Positions 34,411-46,609 of a stretch of DNA of 64,000 bases are shown one piece after another. Origin of the DNA: Primulina eburnea (Eukaryota > Streptophyta > Magnoliopsida > Lamiales > Gesneriaceae); contig NC_133109.1 of assembly GCF_022965805.1 (NCBI RefSeq), positions 4,937,869 to 5,001,868 of the forward strand, written 5' to 3'. A model generated the notes under the pieces. That model was given only the letters and a program-made list of their open reading frames with translations, ran no database searches and was not told the origin of the DNA. Within the stretch, counting starts at the first letter, position 1. Each line of letters begins with the position of its first letter. The translations under genes were made by a program, and so were the position numbers.

Positions 34411-34944
34411 ACAGGCTTTCCCGATGCACCATTATTAGATTCAAACAGATAACTTATCATTTAGAGACAAATTGGTTCGAACAAAATGACACCAATATAG
34501 AACGAAACAGAGAAGCATAAACGAACAAACAGACGGAACGAAACGATTTGAAGAAACTTAGTGATTTTCGAAATCCACACTTATTCACATCATGCAGTAG
34601 ACGACCGAATTTTAAAACATACATAATCTGTAAAACATATAAACCTATTTACCTGAAATATTGTTCCAAATATCTTGGAATGAACAAGTTGGAGCTTGAC
34701 ATTGAAAAACCAGTCACCTTACAAAAATGTTTGCGCCTAATTGAACCGTTGGATCGATATGAATTTTGGATATGTTTCTCCAAACACGTGTAGGTATATT
34801 ATTAATGGTGGAGATTGGATTTACATTTGTAAAACAATAAGCAAAACTTTCTGAAATTGGGCAGAATTTTGGTGCTCGAAAATTACAAATTTTGGAGAGA
34901 ACTTTTGATGTTGTTTAACTCATTCCTTTGCCACTATTTGTAGA

Positions 34945-35112
34945 CACCAATGTGACTTTAGGTCTTCCTCCTCCTACCAAAGGTTGCATGGTTTATGACA
35001 TTAATCACCAATGTGACTTTAGGCATTCCTCCTCCATACCAAAGGTTACATGGTTTATGACATCAATTACCAATGTGACTTTAGGCATTCCCCCTCCAAG
35101 CCAAATATTGCA
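34945..35112. repeat. 62 bp tandem repeat, nearly three copies
   Basis: Units start at 34,945, 35,006 and 35,068 with ccaatgtgactttaggc. It is present only in the 3' LTR, because the matching part of the 5' LTR is deleted. Confidence 0.85.
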
Positions 35113-35282
35113 TGTAATTTATTCTCCATAATTCATCTTCAATACAAAAATAAAATTAACTTGATACTTTGTCTCTTTGTATAGTAAAATTTTGGGTCTT
35201 CACGTCCTTTCCTCCTTGCTTAAAGTTTCGTCCTTGAAACTTGAATTAGCTTGGTCTTTAAAAAGGTAGGGGTGATGTCTGC

Positions 35283-38200
35283 TCATTCTTTCTTCAAGTT
35301 CCCAAGTAGCTTTTTTTCGGTATGATTATACCATTGTACTTGGACATATGGAATGATTCGGTGTCGTAGCACTTGTTCTTTGGTATCCACTATATGGATA
35401 GGGACTTCTTCATATTTCAATTCTTCATTCAGGTTGCCGTCGAGTAGCAGTAGTGCAACCTCGAGAATATGACTCGAGTCGGGAATGTATTTTCTTAGTT
35501 GCGACACGTGGAAGACATTATTGATTCTTGACATGTCAGGCGGCAAGACTAACCGATAAGCTAGGGTTCCGACTCTTTCAGGAATCTCGAAGGGTCCGAT
35601 GTATCTTAGGTTCAATTTTCCCGATTTGCTGAAGCGGACCGCTCCCTTCATAGGTGAAACCTTGACATTAGACTTTTCTCCGACTTCAAACTCCAACGGT
35701 CTTCTCTTCAATTCATCTCAGCTCTTTTGTCGATCATGTGCTGCTTTGAGTTTCTCCTTGATAATGGCTATCTTTTCAACTGTGATCTGTACTAGTTCAG
35801 GCCCGGTGATGGCTTTCTCCCCGATTTTGTCTTAATACAGCGGGGATCTACATTTTCGACCGTAGAGCGCTTCATAAGGGCCATTTCTTTGCTACTGTGG
35901 CAGTTGTTATTGTAAGTGAACTCTATTAGGGGTAGATGCTCACTCCAATTTCCTTTGAAATCTAGGGCACTCGCCCTTAACATGTCCTCTAAGGTTTGAA
36001 TTGTTCTTTTGGTTTGGCCATCTGTTTGCGGGTAATAGGCCGTGCTGAGGGTAACTTTGGTTCCCATGGCTTCTTGGAAACTTTTCCAGAATCTGGATAC
36101 AAACCTGGGATCCCTATCGGATAGTATACTTGTTGGAACTCCGTGTAATCTTACTATGTTGTCCATGTACAAGGTGGCTAGTTTATCTAGGTTGTATTTC
36201 ATTCGCACCGGTAAAAAGTGTGCCGATTTGGTCCGTTGATCGATTATAACCCAGATCCCATCATGGTTTTGTCTTGATTTTGGTAGTCCTACCACGAAGT
36301 CCATGGAAATGTGCTCCCACTTCCATGTTGGGATCTCTAGCGGTTGTAGGAGTCCTACAGGTCGTTGATGTCGACAAATTTGGCATTTACCGACAAAGTC
36401 AGCTACGTCCTTCTTCATTCAATTCCACCAGTAATTATTTTTTAAGTCTCGGTACAGTTTGGTGCTTTCAGGATGAATTGAGAACTTTGACTTGTGTGCC
36501 TCAAACATTACTTCTCGTCTTATCTCATCGAGGTCTGGTACACACAACGTTCTTTCATCCAAAGGACGCCTTTCTCATCAGTTTGGATTTCTTGAGCTTT
36601 TCCTTCTTGAAGTTGCTCCTTAATTTTTGCTATGGAAAGATTTTGATTTTGTTTCAACTTGATGGTTTCTTGAAGGCATGGTTGAGCTGAAAGAGCCGAT
36701 AAATTTACTCTTCCTATGTCTCTTCGGCTCAAGACATCTGCTACTTTGTTTACTTTTACCCAGGTGGTAGTTGACTGTTAAATCATAATCCTTCAAGAGT
36801 TCAATCCACCATCTCTGCCTCATGTTTAATTCTTTTTGAGTGAATATGTATTCGAGGCTTTGATGATCGGTGAATATCTCGCATTTATCACCATATAGAT
36901 AGTGTCTCCATATTTTTAGTGTAAATATGATGGTTGCTAACTCAAGATCATGAGTTGGGTAATTTTGCTCATGAGGTTTTAATTGCCTTGATGCGTAGGC
37001 AATTACCCGACCTTCTTACATAAGCACACACCTTAATCCTTCTTTTGATGCATCACTATATATTGTTAAGTTCTTGTCATTTTCGGGATGTATTAGCACT
37101 GATGTAGATGCGAGTTTTCTTTTAAGAATCTGAAACTCTTCTCGCATTCCTCGCTCCAAATAAATCTAGAGTTTTTCTGTGTGGATTTGGTAAGGGTTAT
37201 GGCTATTGAAGAAAATCCTTCAACGAATTTCCTATAATATTTAGCTAAACCCAGAAAGCTTCGAATCTCAGTTACTGATTTTGGTCGAGGTCAGTCCACA
37301 ATTGCCGCTACTTTCTTGGGGTCCACTGAAACACCTAGTTCAGAGATTATGTGTCCCAAGAAGGTGACACTTGTTAGCCAAAATTCACATTTCTTAAATT
37401 TGGCATACAGTTCTTTTTCTCTGAGTGTCTCTAGAGTGAGGCAAAGACGTTTCTCGTGATCTTCCTTACTTTGTGAGTACACAAGGATGTCATTTATGAA
37501 TATGACCACGAATCTATCAAGGTATGGTTTTAAAACTCTATTCATGAGATCCATGAATGCTGCTGGAGCTTTGGTCAGTCCAAACGGCATTACCGTAAAC
37601 TCGTAATGTCTGTACCTTGTCCTGAAGGCTGTTTTAAGAATATCTTCTGCTTTGACCTTCAGTTGATGGTATCCTGACCTCAGATCGAGTTTTGAAAAGA
37701 CCTTAGCTCCTTTTAACTTGTTGAAAAAGTCATCTATACTTGAAAGATGACACTTGTTCTTGATCTTATTAAGTTCTTTGTAGATCGACACACTATCTTG
37801 TACTTTCACCATTCTTATGTACCAATAAAACTGAAGCTCCCTAAGGAGGGCACTTGGTCTGATTCGTTAATGTCTAACAAATCTTGGAGTTGATCTTTTA
37901 GCTCCTTGAGTTCAACTGAAGCCATTCGCTAGAGTTCCTTAGATATTGGTGCAACACAAGCTATTAAAGTTACTTTCGAATTCTACAACACGGTCTGAGA
38001 TAATTCAAAGTAACGCTTCCGGAGCTCTCGTACCACAGGAATATTTTATATCTTGAGCTCAATTCCTTCTTTTGCTTCCCTCATTATCGCTAGTTATACT
38101 TCTTATCCATACTCCATGGCTTTCTAAGTCTGAGAAGCAGAAAGGAAGGATTTATGTTCCTTATCCTTGCCATGAAATACAATTTATTCTTGGATTGGAG

Positions 38201-38330
38201 TTTGGCATTCTTACCCCGACAATCTACCATTACATGATTCTTATACAACCAATCAATTCCCATAGTACACTGAACAAAATCAGCACTGAATATATGCGTA
38301 TCCATACTTATTTTATTCTATCTTAAAATT
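35283..38330 (-). pseudogene. Gypsy pol polyprotein remnant (protease end, RT, RNase H, integrase, chromodomain-like tail)
   Basis: Order on the minus strand: protease/RT linker (38,305-38,090, MGIDWLYKNHVMVDCRG); reverse transcriptase (37,812-37,291, with [11 protein letters not shown] and [11 protein letters not shown]); RNase H-like zone (about 37,150-36,620, broken); integrase with zinc-binding end CQICRHQ and core (36,418-35,792); C-terminal region (35,711-35,283, RYIGPFEIPERVG then VQWYNHTEKKLLGNL, a chromodomain-like end). Catalytic decay: the RT box reads FINDIL, with Asn where the first Asp of FIDD is expected, and the integrase Glu position reads Lys (GQTKRTIQ). Frameshifts separate the pieces. 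Similarity suggests a Tekay/Del-like chromovirus. It cannot transpose on its own. Confidence 0.9.
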
Positions 38331-39843
38331 ATCGCGATTACTATCTCAAAACTTAAAACCAATATAGAATCTTAGAATATAACTCCTTATCAGCCTATTA
38401 ACTCAAGTCCCAATAATTATAACTTAGTTAAATTTCTTTCAACCTTGTACGAAAGAAACTAATTCCTCAAATAATTCTTCTTTTACTAAATCTTCCCTTA
38501 ATCAAGACTATGAGCCTAGCGTGCTTGAACACAAACAAGTTTCATTGGATGTCTTTCTCCTCAAATCTCCTTTTTTTTTACTTATAAGAAGAGTCAGAAC
38601 TTATTATGTATGATATACTTCCTTTAGATATTATTTCTTACCTTCATAAGATATTACAAAATCCTACATATTTAAATTTAGCACTTAGCATCCCAAATTT
38701 AATGAACATAGTTAATTATTGACACAAAAATTAACTTCTACATCTGAATTTCAAAACTTATATAATTCTTTTCTCATATTTTCATAAATAATTTATTATC
38801 CCCGAGTCAAACATTTCATCTTAAGTCAGAAGCTTATCTTCGATAGGTAAATTCCAAAAAATGTAAGTCAACTTCTATCAGATAGATGTATTCCCAAAAA
38901 TATAAGTAACTTATATCTGATAGGTACATTCCCAATATAATTCAACTTACCTTGGTACATTTCCAAAGAATGTTACACTTCTTTCTTTTCGTATCATATA
39001 TCATAATACCAGTCTAGCCTACCTTATCATCTCTCCATTATCATTGTTCTTTTTTCAATACATCTATAGGTTCTTCTTCTTCTTCTTTCATGTTTTTCAT
39101 GACAAGGAACATATAGTTATTTTGTTCTTACAGTCTATCCATAGCACCACGAAGCTTCGCGATATAATGTTATTACTTGCTAACAAGGTCTTCATGTTGA
39201 TGATGAGAGCGGTTAGAAAAATCCTTCTCAGTTTCAATCCTTACTATCAACTTTTGGTTCGGGGAAAATAGTCGTACCACGTGAGATGGGTTACGTAGGG
39301 TTAGGGCGAGCTGGCTCTCTGCTCGATCAAGACGATGGGTGAGACATTGTACATCAGTTTGAAGCAGGTTCATAATCTCGAAGAGTTCTTGTTTCTCTTG
39401 TTTTCCTCTAGTGAGTTGAGCCTTTAGGGTTTCAATATCTCATGTTTGGTTTTCAATGGTAAAGCTGGCGCATGCGAAGGGCGGCTTGAGCACGAGTACG
39501 AGGGGCAACCATTTCTTAGAGAAATCGAATGAAAAAGGTTTAGAATCAAAGTAATGGAAAAAATCAAAATTACCGCATCGGACAAGTAAAATAATTGGAT
39601 CGAACAAAATCTTTCGTTGGATTTTTCACAAGTGGAAAGAAATGGTAATTTCGCACAGATTCAAAGCAGTTGACGAAATTGAGTTTCGAGATTCCATACG
39701 AAAGAATAAGACATCCAATTATGGTGACAACTTGAATTTGAAGATTTAAATAAACGGAGATAAGTATGATGCATGGGGTTTTGCCAAAATTTGACTTCGC
39801 CAAATTTTGTCTATCAAACTCCCAGCCGGATTATGAACCTGAC
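38331..39843 (-). other. Degenerate gag/leader zone of the gypsy element
   Basis: AT-rich, with only short ORFs. The segment 39,373-39,173 (LTHRLDRAESQLALTLR) could be a gag or leader fragment, but no gag domain or zinc knuckle is recognised. Repeated attccca-ata-aag blocks near 38,840-38,960 look like local duplications. Confidence 0.5.
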
Positions 39844-39856
39844 GGCTCTGATACCA
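39844..39856 (-). other. Gypsy primer-binding site
   Basis: TGGTATCAGAGCC on the minus strand, just inside the 5' LTR end at 39,863. Confidence 0.85.
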
Positions 39857-39913
39857 CTTAAATGACATGCTCCGAGATCGCGGCATCGGTGACATCCGAC
39901 ATTGTTAATAAAA

Positions 39914-40263
39914 TGTTGGGTTCAATAATTGTCCCTGCTTGGTTGAGCGATCGAACCGTGGTGCTTGAGCTGCTGTGCGGTTTAAAAGATTTGAGTTGCA
40001 CCATTACTACTAGCTATAACTTTTGGTAAAACGGTAATCACTCGGTCCTAAAATTGGTATCAGAGCCAAGGTCACGGGTTCGATTCCCATTGATAGCAAG
40101 GAGTGCAATTATTGGGAGGGAGATTGTTGGGTGCAATAATTGTCCATGCTTGATTGAGCGATCGAACCGTGGTGCTTGAGCTGCTATGCGGTTTAAAAGA
40201 TTTGAGTTGCACCATTACTACTAGCTATAGCTTTTGGTAAAACGGTAAGCACTCGGTCCTACA
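39914..40263 (+). mobile_element. Complete TRIM retrotransposon, copy 2
   Basis: 350 bp with two 139-bp LTRs (39,914-40,052 and 40,125-40,263), perfect TAAAA duplications (39,909-39,913 and 40,264-40,268), primer site TTGGTATCAGAGCC at 40,054, and purine tract gggagggaga just before the second LTR. The LTRs differ at about seven of 139 positions. The gypsy 3' LTR shows the empty site at about 33,250. The internal cgggttcgattccc resembles a tRNA B box. Confidence 0.95.
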
Positions 40264-40787
40264 TAAAATAACAATAAGTCTCGTAGTAAATAGCTAGATA
40301 CCAGTCTATTTCATAAATTTTCCATTGTCTTTACAAATGAAGAAAAATACAGAGGTTGCGGAGGCGAAAATTACATTACTAAGAAAGACAAATGAACACT
40401 AATGGACTTGAATATCCAGAACTTGAATTAATTCATTCTAATTCTTTACTAGCCCCAAAACTGCTCTTGCTCTTTTTTTTCTACAGGTTCTTCATTCTCA
40501 TCTGGAGAGGGACTTAAGGGGGGTGAGCGTTTTGGAAAACACTGAACAAGTAGGGCTGATCGAATACCAGAAAACATTTGATACATAATACTTTTAAAAC
40601 CTTCTTCTTTTACATAACATAGTATATCAGTGTTAGATGAACATAAGTTAATCAATGAACAAATAAGAGTTTCAGAGTTGGATGAACAAAAATCAGATTT
40701 AGAACAATCAGAACTTTGAATCAGAACATTTCAGAACAGAACTTATCAGACAAGCAGATTATAATGATCATGGGCTATCCTGGATCT

Positions 40788-40905
40788 TGGGCTCCCTCTG
40801 GGGCCTTCTCTTGTAAATGGGCTCCTTCTGGGCCTTTCCCGCATTCGGGCTTCCTCTGGGGCCTTCTCCCATAGACAGGCTCTCTCTGGGGCCTTTTTCC
40901 TCACA
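40788..40905. repeat. About 30 bp minisatellite in gypsy 5' LTR
   Basis: Counterpart of 34,295-34,410. The Arg/Pro/Glu-rich ORF across it (40,952-40,746) is a repeat artefact. Confidence 0.8.
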
Positions 40906-41415
40906 GGCTTTCCCGATGCATCATTATTAAATTCAAACATATAACTTATCATTCAGAGACAAATAGGTTCGAACAGAATGACACCAACATAGAACGAAAC
41001 GGAGAAGCATAAACGAACAAATAGACGAAACGAAACGATTTGAAGAAACTTAGTGATTTTCGAAATCCACACTTATTCACATCATGCAGTAGACGATCGA
41101 ATTTTAAAACATACATAATCTTTAAAACATATAAACCCACTTACCTGAAAGATTGTTCCAAAAATCTTGGAATGAAAAAGTTGGAGCTTGACACAGAAAA
41201 AATAGTCGTCTACTGCATGATGTGAATAAGTGTGGATTATGTATTTGGCCTGATTCGTTAATGTCTAACAAATCTTATTCATTCCAAATTAAACCGTTGG
41301 ATCGATCTGAATTTTGGATATGTTTCTCCAAACATGTGTAGGTATATTATGAATGGTGGAGATCGGATTTGAATATGTAAAACAATGAGCAAAACTTTTT
41401 GAAATTAGGCAGAAT

Positions 41416-42019
41416 TTCAAAAAGCATACCACAATATAATTGTAGCACCCTTTTGATTTTTTACCAACTTAATATATTGGTATTTTAATTTTTTTTTTAA
41501 ACTGAATTAATTATTTTTTAGAATCAATCAATGTTGAAAATTACCCTTTAAATCTAATTAACATATTTACGGCGGAGTGTGATCATAAATTTTGGAGGAG
41601 ATGAATGCAATTACAAAAGCAAAGATGAAAAAACACATGTCAACACTTGCATCAAATGAAGTTTCAGCCATTACAATGTCATAGTAATGGAGATGAATAT
41701 GATTTTGGATTGATGCTAACGTTCGTAGAAACTAGGTTTTAAGTTTGGTTTTGATGCATAAATTTAATTTTTTTAACTTAAAATTATATTTCGCGAGAAT
41801 GTTGACATGAAGATCAAAATAGTAAAAAATAGTCGAGAATTAAAAATTAATGTATCAAAATAAAATTGAAAACTTATTGAACTAAAACTCAAAATTAAAA
41901 AAATAAGTGGATAAATAATTATTTTTTCTAACATTTTAAAGTTAATAGTAAATGATTAGCTTTAGCTTTTTGAATAGACGTATTTTACACTTATTATTCC
42001 TCTTTCCAATTAAAGAACA
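41416..42019. other. Junction DNA and copy-B 3' flank of germin-like gene 2
   Basis: Positions 41,416-41,610 are unmatched AT-rich sequence at the damaged gypsy edge. From about 41,640 the sequence matches 16,330-16,760 and 16,860-16,890 of copy A with many differences. No gene. Confidence 0.6.
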
Positions 42020-42135
<116 letters not shown>

Positions 42136-42304
42136 TTGGGACGGGTGAGTGCAATCGTCTCCTCAAATTTTTTTAATTTTATTGACTAGTGGTCTAAAAA
42201 TAATTTTTATTTTATTTTTCTCCAAAATATTTGCTCTTGCCCTCTCCAATATTTTTTTAAAATAATTTTGCCTCTCGATCTCTATTTTTTTTACTGCGTC
42301 CCTG
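42136..42304. mobile_element. hAT-like MITE, copy 3
   Basis: Orthologue of the MITE at 20,209-20,356 within the duplication: starts ttgggacggg, ends gcgtccctg, and shares ttattgactagtgg. It carries about 30 bp near 42,255-42,290 that copy A lacks. Confidence 0.6.
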
Positions 42305-44420
42305 TTTATAAGAATGGATCAAAATAGGAAGTAGCAGTAGGCCTAGTGAGTACTGAAAAGCAACCATTCATGCAGGGGTCACAAATATGCATGGGTGAGA
42401 GGCTCCGCCTCTTCGTTTTCATGGTACTGAAATAAGCTGTCTTTGGAAGCTTATATCTTTTGTAGGTCTATTTTTTTAAGCCCATTATTATTTTTTTTAA
42501 ATATTATATATTATTATAAATTAATTTAATATAAATTTATTATTTTTCGATAATTTTTTCCTTTTTATCATAAAAATGTATTGTCGTTGTGTCTTATATA
42601 CACTTTTTTATAATTCCTAGATCCCTTGATAAAATTATTTATAAAATTTATTATTTCTAGATCGCTCGATAAATTTTTTCGGTATATAAATTTATTTTCC
42701 CTAGGATCAATATAAACAAAAAACTTTTTTTTATTTCATAAGTTTATTAGAAAGATGCGTAATTGGACCAATATAAAAACCATTCCCTGACTCATAAGAT
42801 GATAGGATCGAAAATAAATTTAGAAGGGTGAATCAACTTATCTTCTTACTCTCAAGTACACAAATTTCTCAAAGAAATTTTAATCACAAAATTTATCCTC
42901 AAAATGATCAGATAATGATTTATCAGAGTGTTTTGACTATTTAACTTTGGCTCTCGAAAAGATTTTTACTGAGAAGATCAGTTTAATTTGATAATGTGTA
43001 AATGTGTAACTTAGATTTTGTTCAACTTATCAATTTATATTTTTAATCTGCAAAGCTAATCTTTTAAAAATATATCCGTTTTCAAATGGAGATGTCGTTT
43101 TCATGTCATCGTCCTCTTTGATATGTTCTGGTAGTGCACTGAAATATGACATTTTGTTTAAAGTTCAGTGAATATTAGTACATAAAGCTTTATCCGATAT
43201 TTCAGCTGTGTTCTGATTCTTAATCTCTGATCATATTGATTCTTAAGGAATTATAAAGCTTTGGTATGACTGATCAACTAAATAGACTGTCAGTTTGGCT
43301 ATCAGTATTCTTATTATGTTATATCAATCTGGCTTTGTAATAAGTTATGATGCTTAATTCAATTTTTCTCTTGGAATTCACTTCAGTTAAGTTAATCACC
43401 AAAATTTAAAATGTTTCAACATATGAGTGTTTTAGCGAATTATTTGAAGAAAATAGATGAATATTTCACAACTGTTCACATTGTTTATAAGTTCTTCAGT
43501 TAAGTTAATCATCAAAACTTAAAATGTTCCAACATATGAGTTTTTTAGTGAATTAATTGAAAAAAATAGATGAATATTTCACAATTATTCACATTGTTTA
43601 TAAGTTCTTGTTGGTTATCATTGATATTCTGATTACAGTAATAAGTGCAAATCGAAAGCTTCTCAAAATTAAAGCTCATCAAAACTTCTCTCTCTAATCA
43701 ACCATGCCACAAAAAATATTTAACGAAACACTATAAATTGAGAAAGAAGTTACTAAAAAATTTGATTAATATTTTTAGCTCTAAAACTCTAATGTGAGTT
43801 GTTTTTTAATGATCATTTTATACATGTTTGATCTTATTACTCGATTTTAATATATATTTTGACTATTGTCCATTGTTTAGTTTTATATTGTTTTTAAGAT
43901 AGTGATTTAATTCAAAAAAATTGTTATGAGTCTAAAAAAATATGAATGCACGTTATGATTTATGGACGAGTTGTTAGAATCGGTCTTGTTTATCTCCTAA
44001 CACAAAAGGTTTCTGGTGTATTGATGCAAAATTTTATTGGAATTTAAAATTCTTAAGATCTACTGTACCTATTTTATGTAAGTGATTTTCATGATGAATA
44101 ATTTCTCCAAAATTCCCTTAGAATAAGATGTATTGAAAAATTAAAATATTTTGATTAAAAATAACTTATTTTGATTGAGAAAATATTAATGAATTAGTAA
44201 ATAAAAAATAAAATTTTAAAAGTTTCTTATTTAATATACTTATTTTTATAAATGATAAATCTAATGCAATTACTCCAAATTTAATTATGTTGAATTTAAT
44301 TTATAGGTAATTAAGTTACACTTCAATTAATTTCTACTATTAGTGAAATTTTGATCTAATTTACTTGTACAGTTTAGATAAAAATTTGTGTTGTGATAAA
44401 TATTTTTATTCTGAAAAATG
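42305..44420. other. AT-rich sequence of duplication copy B
   Basis: Colinear with 20,357-24,230 of copy A minus the solo LTR at 21,864-23,375. No coding region. A tandem duplication lies at 43,381-43,606. Confidence 0.6.
43381..43606. repeat. 113 bp tandem duplication
   Basis: Two units start cttcagttaagttaatca at 43,381 and 43,494. Copy A has one unit, at the place where the gypsy solo LTR inserted. Confidence 0.85.
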
Positions 44421-45462
44421 TGTTGGGGATCGATATGGAGTTTAGAAGGGGGTGAATAAACTCGTTCCTTTGTCGTTCTTTTGTTGGACTTTTTTTGCAA
44501 AGGGTGCTAGAATCCTGTTAGAGATTATATAGCTTATCTTGTTCGAATGCATATCCAGCAGATCACAATAATTGTGCGGAAACGATCCGATGGATTGAGG
44601 TGAAAACAATAAAACAGTAGGCAGTAGACAATAGTTGTTTCTGGAAGTTCAAAGATGAAATCATCTACGTCTCCACTTCTTCTGTTTCCAGAACGTATCA
44701 CTAAAAGACTTTGTTTTTTACAGTACAACTTTGTACACACCCACTTCAGTAGGACTTACCCTTACCCTACTGAAACTCTTAGTTTCACAACAAAATAGAA
44801 CGAATACAACAAAGTTCTGGAAAAGACTATTTTCCAGATTACAGACTCTTCTCAATAAGATGTAGTAAAGTGTTTAGCTTGTGAAGAGATTACGAAACAG
44901 CAGCACAATATGATCTCAGAATATCAGATATTTGCTATAACGAGTGTGCTGCTTTTCAGTACGTTTGAGCTTGAAGATAACGAGTAGTTCTTTGATTGCT
45001 CAAAATAACGTTGGATAGATAATGTGTTCCTTGAAAATAATGATCGTTGCTTCTATATAGGATTGAACCTTATATATATATAGAAAGCTTGAATCCAACG
45101 TAAACAAAACGACTTCTTTGACTTCTGAGAGAATCAGCTTTATCACCTAAAAAGGGTCCTGCAGAAAGCTTCAGAATAATCAGTCTTTGATCATACCAAA
45201 ACTGGTAAGACGTATTAAATGACTTCGTACAACATTAGTGGTGCAATTAATACTAGTACTAGTTAAAGTAACGATAACATTTAAAACTTGTATGCATTCA
45301 AACGAAAGACGTTAAGTTGCTTCTATAAGTCGTTAAGTACTCGAAAAGTACTGCTTATGTTTAAGCGATACGGGAGCGTCTGCTATTTAAGTTGTCTTTT
45401 GATTTTATTCTCGCGACCTACTGGTTTTGACTCTCGTCACCACAATTTAATTAAGTCTAACA
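44421..45462. mobile_element. Solo LTR, 1.04 kb, in duplication copy B
   Basis: It starts TGTTGGGGATCG and ends AAGTCTAACA, with perfect AAATG duplications (44,416-44,420 and 45,463-45,467). Copy A at about 24,220-24,245 is uninterrupted (gaaaaaatgtaatttatgg), so insertion followed the segmental duplication. No coding domain; superfamily undetermined. Confidence 0.9.
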
Positions 45463-46152
45463 AAATGTAATTTATGGATATATGTATACTATATTTATTA
45501 AAGACGTGTGCCATTCATGATCTTATTTATCCTTCACTAATAATGATGAATTAAAGTGATTAACTTAAACATATACTTAAAGATAAAATTTAATGGAATT
45601 AAAAACTAAAAATAATATATAAAAAAATTATACTCACTAATAATAATTCAACTAAAGTGACTTTTTCATATACTAAAACAATAGAATTTAATAAATCAAA
45701 ATTCAAAAATTATATTTAAAATATTCTATTAACATAAGGATTTAATATATTTAATTAAATAATATTAAATTTTAAAATATATGCATATATCGTATGTAAA
45801 GATATTTTATATATTTAAACATTGATTTCGCTTCATAAAATATATATTTTTTGAATTAAAAAATATAATCCCTATTTAGTCCCCCATTTATTTCATTTTC
45901 TTAATTCAGATGCTTATTTTTCAAGTGTTTCGAATTAATAATTCATTTTACGTAATTTTCTCGGTTTAGTATATGTTAACTACACAGTTAAAAGAGATGG
46001 AAAATAAACATATGACTTACGAATAGCTCCTTGTTTAGCCATCCATTTTATGTCGATTTCTCGGTTCAATCCCCAGTTTCTTCATGTGTCTCGAGTTCAA
46101 AAATTTTTATCTTGTGGGAAAAATATTTTTCAAAGTATATATATAAGAAATA
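45463..46152. other. AT-rich sequence of copy B
   Basis: It matches about 24,235-25,160 of copy A, minus the MITE. No gene. Confidence 0.6.
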
Positions 46153-46346
46153 TATAGAGCATGATCTTAACTTGAAGTAAACAAAAACACACGAAAAAAT
46201 ACAATAAAATATATTGTTTTCCTATTTAAGACGTAATCTGCAATTATAACAAGAAAAAAAAATTATAGTAATCATTATTGCTAGGATCGGAACCGAATTT
46301 AGAGGGATGAATAAACTTTGTAAAATATTTTCTTAAAACGAGTTTT
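46153..46346. repeat. About 190 bp direct repeat flanking the copia fragment, left copy
   Basis: It starts tatagagcatgatctt and matches 48,703-48,895 as well as 25,165-25,370 in copy A. The copies differ at many positions. Confidence 0.75.
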
Positions 46347-46609
46347 TGTTAAAAGTAAAAATTTATGGTAAAAAATAAAAATCTCAAAACTTTCAATATA
46401 TTAAACCACACACTTTATAAAAAAATTTCTCTACTCAATTGTGTTTTTTTTCAAAAATTGAGAAACCTATTTATAGAATTTGTTTGGAAATAATCCAAAA
46501 ATAAATACATCATTACATACATCATCAAACATTAATTTTCAATATTTATAACTCTTATTTTCAACATTCAACCTTTTATTTTCAACATTCAACTTTCTTA
46601 TTTTCAACA
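46347..46609 (-). repeat. 3' LTR of the truncated copia element
   Basis: 263 bp with TG/CA ends, adjoining a purine tract. Its outer half has a TATA-like tataaatagg on the minus strand (about 46,480-46,470). Confidence 0.75.

Larger units (their letters stand above)
27454..35202 (-). repeat. 3' LTR of the gypsy element (with two insertions)
   Basis: On the minus strand it starts TGAAGACCC (35,202) and ends GGGGCGTGACA (27,454). Its own length is about 1.48 kb after removal of the two nested insertions and their duplications. It contains a minisatellite of about 30 bp (34,295-34,410) and a 62-bp tandem repeat (34,945-35,112). Confidence 0.8.
27454..41415 (-). mobile_element. Decayed Ty3/gypsy chromovirus-like element with nested insertions
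   Basis: On the minus strand: 5' LTR (about 41,415 to 39,863, outer end deleted), tRNA-Met primer site (39,856-39,844), a degenerate gag/protease zone, RT, integrase, a chromodomain-like tail, a purine-rich tract at about 35,217-35,203 and the 3' LTR (35,202-27,454). Nested inside are an Athila-like element (27,484-33,229), a solo LTR (33,574-34,091) and a TRIM (39,914-40,263). The outer edge of the 5' LTR is lost, so no target duplication can be checked. It landed 150 bp past the stop of germin-like gene 2. Confidence 0.85.
39863..41415 (-). repeat. 5' LTR of the gypsy element, truncated
   Basis: It is homologous to the 3' LTR from the CA end to about gcagaattt at 41,415, after which the outer 200 bp or so are missing. 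It contains a TRIM (39,914-40,263), the minisatellite (40,788-40,905) and a patch of foreign filler (about 41,203-41,275). Divergence from the 3' LTR is several percent, far more than in the nested Athila-like element. Confidence 0.8.

Noticed and set aside
40054..40090. A tRNA gene (B-box-like cgggttcgattccc)
   Set aside because: No cloverleaf can be drawn. It is the primer-site interior of a TRIM, also seen at 12,896-12,974.
40746..40952. Arg/Pro-rich ORF in the gypsy 5' LTR
   Set aside because: It is the translation of a 30-bp minisatellite present in both LTRs.
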